A stretch of DNA of 64,000 nt, from assembly GCF_025860405.1 (NCBI RefSeq), contig NZ_CP063787.1, forward strand, positions 124,001 through 188,000, given 5' to 3'. The position numbers and the translations under genes were made by a program. The DNA comes from Tolypothrix sp. PCC 7712 (GTDB lineage: Bacteria > Cyanobacteriota > Cyanobacteriia > Cyanobacteriales > Nostocaceae). Numbering within the stretch: position 1 is the first letter of the stretch; each line of letters begins with the position of its first letter. The notes under the pieces were generated by a model, which made no database searches, had not been told where the DNA came from, and saw nothing but the letters and a program-made list of their open reading frames with translations. This document shows positions 35,531 to 45,300 of this stretch, piece after piece.

Positions 35531-37419
35531 TTTTGGTAATCAGTATTGGTGAACTCTATGGATTTTATAAATTATCAACCAGACCCTACATCTCATGAAA
35601 ACCAGACTCATCAGGGAAACCAAGTACCATCTTTAACTACGCTAGAAACTGCTCGGCTCAGAGAAGATTATCCTTCAATAGAACACTTGGAAGCGGGAAA
35701 TGTTGCGGCTTGGTTAGTTGAACGTACCGATCAGCTATTAATTAGAGCCAAAGATGAGCGAGCCGGGATGAACCTCTCGAAACTCATCACTCTTGCTGGT
35801 GGGGCAATTGGAGCAGTTTGTTATGCTACCAGTCCTTTGGCACCCATCGGTGCATTAATTGCCAGTGCTGGGTATGTTTGGGCGGTTGCAACTGACATGA
35901 ATGCTTCCCATCAGTTTGCCCCCATACCCTTTATTCGAGGTAACTTCTTTGAGTTTTTATCAGCGATGGGTGATAGTCAAGCCAGAGAAGAATGGTTCTC
36001 AAATCAAAACGAATTTGTTGACTTGATGCATCATTTAGAACCGTGCGAGCGTTATGAATTTGCCATGCTCAGGCAGCACACTCATACCTTAACTGAGTTT
36101 ATTAATATTGTGGAACCGGGAAAACGCTTTTACGCTTACCGATATTTGCTTGATTGCTTTGTCAATTTTCGCGGTGTCTTCCCTACGTTTGACCAACTCA
36201 ATCAGCATCTTGCCAAAGTGTCAGTTGACCCTAGAGTTAACTATCATCATGTTCAAGCGATTCAACAAATACGCCCACCACAATTAGAAGCACCTCAAAT
36301 TAACTTACCCCCTCCACCTATTGCTCACTTACCTTTAGCCGCACCAATAACTAATTTACCACTTGGTATTCCTTCATCTAATTCCTCAAATCCTATACCA
36401 ATTGATGAAACTAACACGCACATTGATGAATACAGTCCCCAAAGAGCGCAAACACTTGATGTAATTGAGAAGATGTCACAACGGATTTCTAATCATTTAA
36501 TTATAGGTATTCCTGGGGCTGGCAAAGGTTTGCTTGTCAGTAATGCTTTGCGGCGAATTAAACAATTGCATCCGCAAACTACCATTTTTTACATCGACCC
36601 CAAAAACGACCCAAAGGAGACTGGTTATTTCTCTGGTTGTGTAGATGTCCTCAAACGGGCTTCTACTCCATCGATGACTCCTGTTGAAATTGTCAGTTGG
36701 TTCCAAAATTGCATTAAAGAATTCGATACCATCAGGGGTGACAAATTGCTGGCTTTTGACGAAGGGACGCAGATTGGCAGTCAATTTAAAATCGCAAAGC
36801 AACTCGACTGGCTCAAGGGAAAATTGACTAGTTATACTTCCTGCGGTGATTCTGCGGGGATTAGAGTTTGGATTTTAGCCCAGAATCCCCATACTGAGGA
36901 TTTGGGGATTAGCGGCGGATTGCGATCGCAATTTACTCCCCTGGCGATTGTCTCTGGTGTAAATATTGCAGCCTATAGTGCGATGATTTCTACTGGCTTC
37001 ATCCCCAGTTCTCAGAAAATCAGTGATGCCAAACTTCAGGAGTTCATTGATGCTTCACCTGTAAACCGAGCAGTTTATCATGGTGGTTTAAATAATTGGT
37101 TTGCAATGCCCAAGCTAGAAAATCATTCTGGCTATGACCGTGATTCCAGAACTTTTCTTGAGGGCTTCCAACCTCCTACTCCCGGAGAATTTATTAGTTC
37201 TGATATCGACACTATCAAGAGACTGGAGTCGAGTTTCCATGCTGATGAAGCCATTTCGGATTCCTTACCTAGCGAAACGGCGAAACAATCATCCGAAACG
37301 CCGAAACTACGCGAAATCAATAGTTTTGATTCACAACAGCCGCGTTTCACTCGTTTCGCCTTACTCCGAAATGAGGCAATAGCGGAGATTTTGCGCTTGC
37401 GAAACGAAATGAATCTTAA

Positions 37420-38808
37420 CCCTCTTTTGTCACTCTAGGCAGAGGAAAAGTAGAAATCAGGGTGAATCAGGGATATAAAAATTGAACTGGTGAGGCTATA
37501 AATAATAGATTGAAGTTTAAAAAAACCCAAAGCTAATTGAGGAATAGGAAAAACCGTTAACCAGGGATATATCAGATTAAATAAAGTAAAAGGTTGAATA
37601 ATCAAACGAAGATTGTTAAGAATGTTCTTCCAGCCATTTCCATTATCCCACCAAGGATGTGAAACAAATTTTGACTCTCGTTGTGATGGAGACTGAAACA
37701 GTTGCTCCGAATGCAGACTAACCATTAAATAAGCACTGCAAATAATTTCCCACCATCGCTCAATATCTGGGTAGTGAGTCAGGCGAAAATCTGACCAACC
37801 TAATTCATTCTTACTTTGTTTTAACCCGTACTCGACCCAAGTTCTTAAACCGTAAAAATTTCCAACTTCTCTTGGCGTAATGTCTGGATATTTACTCATC
37901 ACATACCAAGTAGTGTTATCAGGCAAATTTTCTGGATCTGTAGTAATTTGCCAATATCTAAGTTCTCCACGTTTTCCCGGAATAATTTCTCTAATAAATC
38001 GATTTTCCCGACTCAAGTCAGAGAATACCCTTTGAAACTTCTGCCACTTTAAATATTGAATATGTTGTCGTGGAAGTATTTCTACATAATGATTTGACCG
38101 AATCGCTACTATATAGTTCAAGTTTAGTTCATCTAATACAGATATGAAATTCTTACCACTCTCTCCATATAAGCTATCTGCAAGTACTAAGTTGAATTTA
38201 AAACCCATTGATTGTAGCTTTTTTATCAGTATTGCTGCTATTTCTGGTTTAGTGCGGTACTTATCTCCTGCCTGTAATCTTTCCCTGGGTTTATACACTT
38301 CAAACAGTAATGGAAATGTCATCCCACAGAAAACACCATATACTGTCACTGCCACAATTCCATTATCTGTTTTTCCCAAATTTCCTATATACTGCCGTTT
38401 CACATAATCTGTCTTGCTCCCTTTCTTTTTATCCCCTGTCTCATCAATAATTAAAATGATTGGTCTACCTTTTAGCACTTGTAAAATTAACTCTAACCTT
38501 AAGGTTCTTAACTTTTCTATATCCCAAGGTGATGTAGTTAGAAAATGATGCAACCCTTGCTGGTTATCTAATCCTACGATTTTTGCTATTTCTGGCAATG
38601 TTTTACGTTTTAGATCAGAAATGCAGCCTACATGGAGATATTTAAAAGCCTCGAAACTCCTAACATCTGGAAACAGACTTTTATACCACTGGCAATATTC
38701 GTCCACAAATTTGACTGTTGGTGCGGCTGGACGGGGCTGTACCATGCTCTGTGTCTTGGTTCTAGCATTTTTACCTTATTATACTACTGCCAGAGTGACA
38801 AAACAGGG
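37420..38808 (-). mobile_element. IS701-family insertion sequence, copy C
   Basis: 1389 bp with the same ends as copies A and B, same orientation as B. The flanks are TTAA (37416-37419) and TTAG (38809-38812), the same one-base mismatch as at copy B. It lies near the 3' end of the TraD/VirD4-like ATPase gene. Confidence 0.95.
37435..38745 (-). CDS. IS701-family DDE transposase (copy C)
   Basis: 436 residues, identical to the products of copies A and B, with D101, D190 and E305 in place. Transcribed against the interrupted ATPase gene. Confidence 0.95.
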   Translation of the reverse strand: MVQPRPAAPTVKFVDEYCQWYKSLFPDVRSFEAFKYLHVGCISDLKRKTLPEIAKIVGLDNQQGLHHFLTTSPWDIEKLRTLRLELILQVLKGRPIILIIDETGDKKKGSKTDYVKRQYIGNLGKTDNGIVAVTVYGVFCGMTFPLLFEVYKPRERLQAGDKYRTKPEIAAILIKKLQSMGFKFNLVLADSLYGESGKNFISVLDELNLNYIVAIRSNHYVEILPRQHIQYLKWQKFQRVFSDLSRENRFIREIIPGKRGELRYWQITTDPENLPDNTTWYVMSKYPDITPREVGNFYGLRTWVEYGLKQSKNELGWSDFRLTHYPDIERWWEIICSAYLMVSLHSEQLFQSPSQRESKFVSHPWWDNGNGWKNILNNLRLIIQPFTLFNLIYPWLTVFPIPQLALGFFKLQSIIYSLTSSIFISLIHPDFYFSSA

Positions 38809-38900
38809 TTAGAATCCTTTGGGATGCAAGACCTGGGGAGAATGAGGCTTATCGAAATGCTGTTTCGGAGTATAAACAACTGATGTGCGATGTTGAATAG

Positions 38901-39753
38901 CTCTTTCCTTAAACATCATGTAACAGGCTTTAGGAGGAACTACCTACCTGAAATGATAGGCTTGAAACCGCTCAATCGAATACGTCTGCTAAAACAGGTG
39001 CAACATCATAATTAACTGCCACCATGCAGGAGCAACCACTCTAAAAAAGACTTAGCTCTTGGATAGCAGCCACCAAATTCAACGCCGTTTAGCCAAGGGT
39101 GGCTATCGTGTCCGTCGAGTACGACTCCGTAATGACTGTGGTTTCGGTCGCAACACAGAAGATACTCATGCTTGTCTGACCACCATCCAATACTCAGCCA
39201 AAAGCCAGTATCCATCGGTGGTTCGTCTTTTTTTGATGCTGTGGCGGGTTGTGTCTTCTAGTCTACGTTTTGGGCATTAGAGTTCGGGTTGAGTTCCGAT
39301 TGAGTTCCGGAAGTCAACCGGAAATAAAAGCTATTTTTTATGCTAATTCTAGTTTGAAAAACTCCCATTCGTGGATGAAGTTCTTGGGCATGGGGCAATT
39401 CAATTTTGGATTTTGCGTACTCCTGCGGAGAAGCAAGCTACCCGTAGCGTGTCGTAAAGCCTGCGGCATCGCTTCTCTACGAGACGCTTCGCGAACGCGT
39501 CGGGCGCAGCCTCTCGTAGAGAAGACAAAAGTTGCGTGCGGTGAACCACTTGCGGTGGACGGGTTTCCCGGCATAAGCAAAGTGGTGAATCCGAAGGAGG
39601 GTTCCCCCCGCCCTTGCAAACTTTTCTTGGCGTAGCCTCTCCCTTTGAGAGAAGACGGATTTGCAATTTTGGATTAGGTTTAAATCTAAAATTTAAAATC
39701 CAAAATCTAAAATCTAAAATCTAAAATCTAAAATTCCTACTCCCCAGTCCCCT
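38901..39753. other. Repeat-rich intergenic region
   Basis: No convincing gene in about 850 bp. 11-bp iterons related to those at 32632 lie at 39280-39325 (GAGTTCGGGTT, GAGTTCCGATT, GAGTTCCGGAA). A cluster of palindromic GAGACGCTTCGCGAACGCGTC-type repeats follows at about 39430-39530. A heptamer array (AAAATCT units) is at about 39682-39735. Open frames here arise from these repeats. Confidence 0.55.
39280..39325. repeat. Second 11-bp iteron cluster
   Basis: GAGTTC units start at 39280, 39291 and 39302 (exact 11-bp period). An inverted CAACCGGAA follows. On the opposite strand one unit reads CAATCGGAACT, one base different from CAATCGGAAGT of the cluster at 32632. The two clusters bracket the membrane-protein/ATPase cassette. 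Confidence 0.55.
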
Positions 39754-41994
39754 TTAACTAACTACTTCTAAGGTAATTGACATTGCAGCCAGTTTCTTAA
39801 CATCTACACCGCGCACTCCCGCAGGTAACTGCTGTGCTTCAGCGTTTGTCGCACTACGTGTGGCAGTATCTAAATCTTGAAGTAACTTATCTGCTACATC
39901 TAAAAACTCATCATTTGCAGCGAATGCACTACGTTTAGTAGTATCTCCTCTTCTAGCAATTTTTTGCAGTGCTTGCAGTGACTCTCGCAATGGTGATGTA
40001 CTAGCAATAATTAATGCTTCGGTAATTCCTAATGGTTCGCTGATAGTGAGTGTCATCTCATCATCTTCAGGAATAACTCGCTTTTCACCTGGTGCTATGG
40101 TGACTGCATCTTCTGAAGCAGAAACAAGTTGGTTATCAGGAAAGATAACTGCCATTTCACCTTCAGCGTCAATTACTAAAATGCTGAGATAAAGAGGTAC
40201 AGATTCTAGATTTTCAACTTTAAATGCTATTTGCGTATTAATAGGTAATTGTGCAATACCACCATCTTGAATCTTACTAGTATTTGCAGGTTGTTGAGAA
40301 TTTTCGCGACCACGAACTGTAAAAGATTCACTAACAATTGTTTGGCTATTCGCAATAATCATTGACGCGTTAACTTTGAGGCGCGATGTATTGGTATTGC
40401 GTACCATTTTCTTGACAATTCGCGCTGCTAATAATGATTTTAATTTAGATTTTAATCGCTCTACTGCCGCCGGGATAGTTTCATTAGTTTCACCGAAGGA
40501 TTTAGGAATTATTTGGTCTAATGATGGTAAAAATAAGCCTAAACTGCCTACATTCGGAAGATTTGCTATTTTAAATTTCTGTAATTGCTGATATCTTTCT
40601 TTGGTCATGCGACCAAAGATATATTGTACTTCTTTTTGTCTCAAAGGTACGGGTGTAACACGGTTGAGTGCTTTTAAAGCTTGTGTAGTTTGGGCAGTAG
40701 TGTTATTGTCAAATGTGTCATCTAGTCCAATATTTAATGTTATATCAGTGGGGATGCCTCGCAAACGTTCTTGTACAAGCATTCCACTTTGTAATTCTGC
40801 ATTTCCTTTTGTAGATGCGGTTAATCTACCTTTGGCGACTAAACCTTGACGAGATTCTAATCTAATTAGTCCTCGTTCTTTACCGTTGCTATCAACAAGG
40901 CTAAAAGCTGCATTATTTTTATTAAATGCATCTAGAGATTGGGGATCTATACCACCTAACCACAATTCTACTTGGTCACCTTTAGTTTGAGTCACAACTG
41001 CATCGCCGTAGGATGTTGTAAAAGGACTAAAGTAAAGCTGTGGTTCAGAATTGCCTTTGACGTTAATTTCTAACTCTGGGTATTGAATGCCAAAATTTTG
41101 GTATGCCAAACTTGCAGTAGTACGACTCACATCAGCAAAGAGTTTGTTGACAGATTGATTTGCTGACTTTTGCCATAAATAATTAGTTAAAGCATAAGTA
41201 AATGCTCCTGCTGAAAAATCACTAAAAGTTGCATCAACAGCAAATTGATCGCGTCTTGCAGAAGCGAGAACAACTCCTTTAGCTATTTGTTTACGCAGTG
41301 TTCTATATTCTTTTTCTGACAGATTCAATCGCTTTAACCATTGGCGTTGATATTCCAATTCTGCCTCAATAGCTTTCACATTTGGAACTTCTGAACGAGT
41401 ACGTACAAGAAAATTGCCCCGTTTTGCACCACCAGAATGACAACAATCTAAAACAGCGGTGACATTATCTGTTTTTAATGCATACATGAGTAAAAACAGA
41501 GTATGTCCCATGATGTCTTGGGCTACGCCACCGCTTTGGGGTAATCTAGAATCAACGGGAACCAGTGTACTGTTGTATCCATCTTTTTCGTCCTTGTCTG
41601 GGTCAATTACTCGTGAACCATGCCCAGAAAAGTGAAATACTACAATATCCCCTGGTTTAGCTTGGTTGATGAGGTGTTGTTCAAAGGCTGTCAAGATATT
41701 TTGGCGTGTAGCTTGTGCGTCGGTGAGTGTAACAATATCTTTTTCGTTAAAACCAAAGCGGTGAGTTAGTAATTCTTTTTGTAACTGCACATCATAAATG
41801 CAACCTGCTAGTGGCGGGATACCATTTCTGTATTCATTAATTCCTACTAGTAGCGCCAGTTTGCGGGGTGAATTTTGCGCCAGAACTTTGGCGTATTTAT
41901 CTCCCTGGTGGATGATATCTAACTGGCTGAAACCAATACTCGCCAATGTGGAACCAGCAAATTGCAGAAATTGACGGCGTTTGATTTGAGACAT
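39754..41994 (-). CDS. Tat-exported metacaspase-like peptidase (C14) with DUF4384-like tail
   Basis: 746 residues. The N-terminus KRRQFLQFAGSTLASIG is a twin-arginine-type signal, so the protein probably acts outside the cytoplasm. The caspase-fold p20 domain spans about 45-320 with catalytic His125 (FHFSGHGS) and Cys185 (LDCCHSGG). Such metacaspases cut after Arg or Lys and often need calcium. Residues about 560-670 resemble the beta-rich DUF4384 domain (PLYLSILVIDAEGEMAVIFPDNQ). It is divergently arranged with the TPR-CHAT gene at 42399; both have the shared upstream motif. Natural target unknown; programmed cell death or immunity are suggested for the family. Confidence 0.92.
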   Translation of the reverse strand: MSQIKRRQFLQFAGSTLASIGFSQLDIIHQGDKYAKVLAQNSPRKLALLVGINEYRNGIPPLAGCIYDVQLQKELLTHRFGFNEKDIVTLTDAQATRQNILTAFEQHLINQAKPGDIVVFHFSGHGSRVIDPDKDEKDGYNSTLVPVDSRLPQSGGVAQDIMGHTLFLLMYALKTDNVTAVLDCCHSGGAKRGNFLVRTRSEVPNVKAIEAELEYQRQWLKRLNLSEKEYRTLRKQIAKGVVLASARRDQFAVDATFSDFSAGAFTYALTNYLWQKSANQSVNKLFADVSRTTASLAYQNFGIQYPELEINVKGNSEPQLYFSPFTTSYGDAVVTQTKGDQVELWLGGIDPQSLDAFNKNNAAFSLVDSNGKERGLIRLESRQGLVAKGRLTASTKGNAELQSGMLVQERLRGIPTDITLNIGLDDTFDNNTTAQTTQALKALNRVTPVPLRQKEVQYIFGRMTKERYQQLQKFKIANLPNVGSLGLFLPSLDQIIPKSFGETNETIPAAVERLKSKLKSLLAARIVKKMVRNTNTSRLKVNASMIIANSQTIVSESFTVRGRENSQQPANTSKIQDGGIAQLPINTQIAFKVENLESVPLYLSILVIDAEGEMAVIFPDNQLVSASEDAVTIAPGEKRVIPEDDEMTLTISEPLGITEALIIASTSPLRESLQALQKIARRGDTTKRSAFAANDEFLDVADKLLQDLDTATRSATNAEAQQLPAGVRGVDVKKLAAMSITLEVVS

Positions 41995-42031
41995 AGGTTT
42001 TAAATTTGAGATTTGAGATTTGCTGGTTATT

Positions 42032-42060
42032 TATAGTTCTGGGGGTATGGGGGGGTATGC
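42032..42060 (-). promoter_or_regulatory. Shared motif copy a, upstream of the metacaspase
   Basis: On the minus strand it reads GCATACCCCC, 10 nt, AGAACTATA, about 40 nt before the ATG. A MITE inserted at its upstream edge, and its target duplication recreated the TTGCATACCCCC half. See the findings for the full set. Confidence 0.75.
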
Positions 42061-42171
42061 AATACTTGTCGGTTAAGGGCAAAAGGGGCAAGATAAAACC
42101 TTTAACCCAAACCCAGTCACCTTTTCCCCAAACCAAATTCCGAGTTAAAAATCCTTAACCGAGAAGTATTG
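42060..42171. mobile_element. MITE with about 10-bp target duplication, copy 2
   Basis: 112 bp with ends CAATACTTGTCGGTTAAGG and the complement of CAATACTTCTCGGTTAAGG, as in copy 1 at 7376. The flanking duplication is GGGGGGGTATG (42049-42059 and 42172-42182). It lies inside the divergent promoter region between the metacaspase and TPR-CHAT genes. Confidence 0.85.
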
Positions 42172-42330
42172 GGGGGGGTATGCAACTTGGCGAATAACTG
42201 AGAATTCGGAAGCTGCTATTCTTCCTATAAGTACGTCAGAATGCAACACTGTTGGCTGAAGCTGGAAAAACTGTCTGCGTGATTGGTTGATATTCCAAGC
42301 AGCTATGAACGTTCCATTTAAAGTTTCTGT

Positions 42331-42366
42331 AAACTTGCATACCCCCATACCGCCGAGAACTATATT
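42331..42366 (+). promoter_or_regulatory. Shared motif copy b, upstream of TPR-CHAT gene 42399
   Basis: AAACTTGCATACCCCC, then 9 nt, then AGAACTATA, about 35 nt before the ATG. It mirrors copy a across the divergent region. Confidence 0.75.
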
Positions 42367-42398
42367 GATTCGTAGTTCAAAATTCAGTATAAACGCTC

Positions 42399-45300
42399 AT
42401 GACAAAGCATAAAAAACTTCTTGGGTTAGCATCTCGCGCTGCGGCTTTATTTTTTGCCCTGCTTTTATTATCCGAGTCAACAGCCGCAAGTTTGGGGAGT
42501 CATGGGATAAAAATTGCCCAGCAACCAGCGTCTACGCCGTCAGTTCCCTTGAATGCAGAACAGCAAAAGTTATACCAACAGGGTGTAAAACTAGTTGAAG
42601 AAGCACAGGAGTTACAGAAGAAGGGGACTAAAGAAGGATATGAACAGGCGATAAATAAATATCAGCAGGCTTTAAAAATTGTCCAGGAATTAAGACTGCT
42701 CCAAGATGAATTTGAGATATTGTTTGTTATTGGCACTGCCTACAATTATATTTCTGATCGTAAAAATGCCTTAATATATTTTAATAAAGCATTAGAAATT
42801 TCCCGCGAACTTAAAAATAATATTTTGTTAGCAAAAGTTTTTGTTGCTATTGGTGCTGTTTACACTAACACTGATGAACCAGAAAAAGCACTTAATTATT
42901 TCCTACAGGCAAAGTCAATATTTTTGCAAAATCAACAGCTTCATGAACTAGCAACGACTTATAAAGGACTTGCTACTGTTCAGCATAAGTTAGGAAATAC
43001 AAAAGAGGCTCTAGATTTATTAAACAAGGCACTAAAAATTTATCGAGAGACACTAAAAGATTTATCTGGAGAGGCAGACACGCTTTATAGTATTGGCTTT
43101 ATATATTCAATAGCAGGTGAAAATATAACAGCTATTAATTATTACAATCAAGCCTTAAAAATTCAACGACAAAGAAGAGATTTAAAAAAACAAGCTATAT
43201 TAATAAGTGATATTGGTGCTCTCCAAGGTGTATTGGGAAACTTTGAAGATGCTCTGAACTCCTTAAAAGAAGCATTAAAACTGCATCAAGAGGCAGGATC
43301 TCAATTATCTGACCAAGCTAGTACTCTAACAGATATTGGTTTTTTATATGCTTCAAGGGGAGATTATAAAACAGCAATTTATTACCATCAGCAAGCTAGA
43401 AAGCTTTATCAGCAAGCTGGCAATACATATTTAGAATCAACCATTATTCTTGTGATTGCTAATCTTCACACAACTTTTTCGGGAGATTATCAAAAAGCAT
43501 TAGAATCTCTAGATGAAGCACTTACTCTTCAGGTGAACGATAAGGATGGAAAAGCTTCTACTTTTGACGCAAAAGCTGATATTTATGCATCGCAAGGTGA
43601 TTACCAATTAGCATTAAATGAGTATAATAATGCTTTGAAAATTTCAAGTTCAATACCAAATCCTAGAATGGAAGCTCGTACCCTTGGAAAAATTGCACTA
43701 CTTCAACAATCTTTAGGTGACTATAAGTCAAGTATTGATACTTACAGAAAAGTATTAGAAATATACAAACGTTTACCAGATAAGAATGGACAAATTCGGA
43801 CTTTATTATTGATCAGCATCGTTTATCAAACACAAGAAAAATACGATGAATCACTTCCATTTTATAACCAGGCGCTATCACTATTAAGCAAAGATGATTA
43901 TCAGTCTGAAATCAGCATACTTCATGGAATGGCGAAAACACATATATATTTGAAAAATTACCATAAGGCATTGGATTTTGCCAATCATGCATTAGCTCTA
44001 TCACGCCAAAACACTTTTCAAGAAGAAGTTTCTCTCAATATTCTTAGTAGTTTATATCGAGCAAAAGGTGAATACAAAAAATCATTAGATATCTCTCAAA
44101 AAATTTTGGCACATTATCGCAAAGTCGGCTTACGCCTTCGAGAAGCTCGAATATTAGGCGATATGAGCATAACTTATGAACGACAAAACAATTATAAACA
44201 GGCGATAAATACACTCAATGAGGAACTAAAACTGCGGCGTGAGTTAAAAGATAAAACAGGCGAAGCAAATGCTTTTTATCTAATCGCCATGAATCAACGC
44301 AAACTAGGAAACCCTGAAACTGCACTAACCAACATCGAAGCAGCAATTAAAATCATCGAAAATATCCGCAGCAACGTCAAAAACTCAGATTTGCGTACTT
44401 CCTACTTCGCCACAGTCCAAAGTTACTATAAATTCAAAATCGACCTATTGATGGAACTGCACAAACAAGACCCATCAAAAGGATACAATGCCCAAGCACT
44501 GGAAACAAGCGATCGCTCTCGCGCTAGAGGATTAGTAGAACTGTTAACCGAAGCCCGCGCCAATATCCGCAAAGGTGCAAACCCCGAACTCTTAGCCGAA
44601 GAACGCCGCATACAAGCTTTAATTGATGGTAAGGAGAAAGTCAGGTTTGAAATAGTTAACAGCGATAAAATTAAAAACCCCATTTTTAAAGCCAACGCCG
44701 AAAAGTTACAAACAGAAATCGAGCAACTTCTCAGCCAACAAAAGCAACTAGAAACCGAAATTCGTCAAACTAGCTCAAAATACGCTAACCTCAAGTATCC
44801 CCAACCCCTGACTTTACCGCAAATTCAGCAACAACTTGATAAAGATACCCTGCTATTACAGTATTCCTTAGGTTCCGAACGCAGTTTTCTGTGGGTGGTT
44901 TCTCCCAATTCTCTCGATATTTACGAACTTCCCAAAAAAGCCGAGATAGACAAAAGCGCGATTAATTTATTTTGCCTGATTAGCCGAAATAGTTCTAAAC
45001 CGCCTTCTGTTACTAATCAAGAAAATCCCTGTAAAAACATCAAAAATCAACGCATTGATGTCGCCGCACAGGAACTCAGTCAACTGATTCTCTCACCTGC
45101 GAAAGATAAATTAGCTACAAAACGCTTAGTCATTGTTGCTGATGGTGCTTTGCAATATATTCCCTTTGCAGCGTTAGCTGATGTCAATTCTCAACCGAAT
45201 TCTACACCACAGGAAGAGAAAGAAAAACCCAAAGATGTTGTCTGTTCTACTGCGGGTGGTATTCGTGTCTGTTCGCCAGCCCAGGCGCAGAGTTTAAATT

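Larger units (their letters stand above)
35558..38900 (+). pseudogene. TraD/VirD4-like ATPase gene interrupted by IS copy C
   Basis: The coding parts are 35558-37419 and 38813-38900. Reading from ...RNEMNL straight into the sequence after the IS restores an in-frame tail (RILWDARPGENEAYRNAVSE...) ending at TAG 38898-38900. The intact protein would be about 650 residues. It has two hydrophobic helices near residues 70-105, a P-loop GIPGAGKGLLV (Gly replaces the usual Ser/Thr), a Walker B-like KLLAFDEG, and a FYIDPKNDPKE block. It resembles cyanobacterial conjugation-type coupling ATPases. The IS replaces the last 30 or so residues with about six IS-derived ones, so partial activity is possible. 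Confidence 0.8.

Noticed and set aside
39249..39666. Overlapping open frames on both strands
   Set aside because: Made by palindromic dispersed repeats; both strands are open because the repeats lack stops.
42032..42366. The GCATACCCCC motif as terminal repeats of a transposon, because it occurs as inverted pairs here and at 58396-58768
   Set aside because: Single and tandem same-direction copies exist (51613, 51682, 55126, 62876) and every copy faces the neighbouring gene, which fits promoters better. The alternative is not fully excluded.
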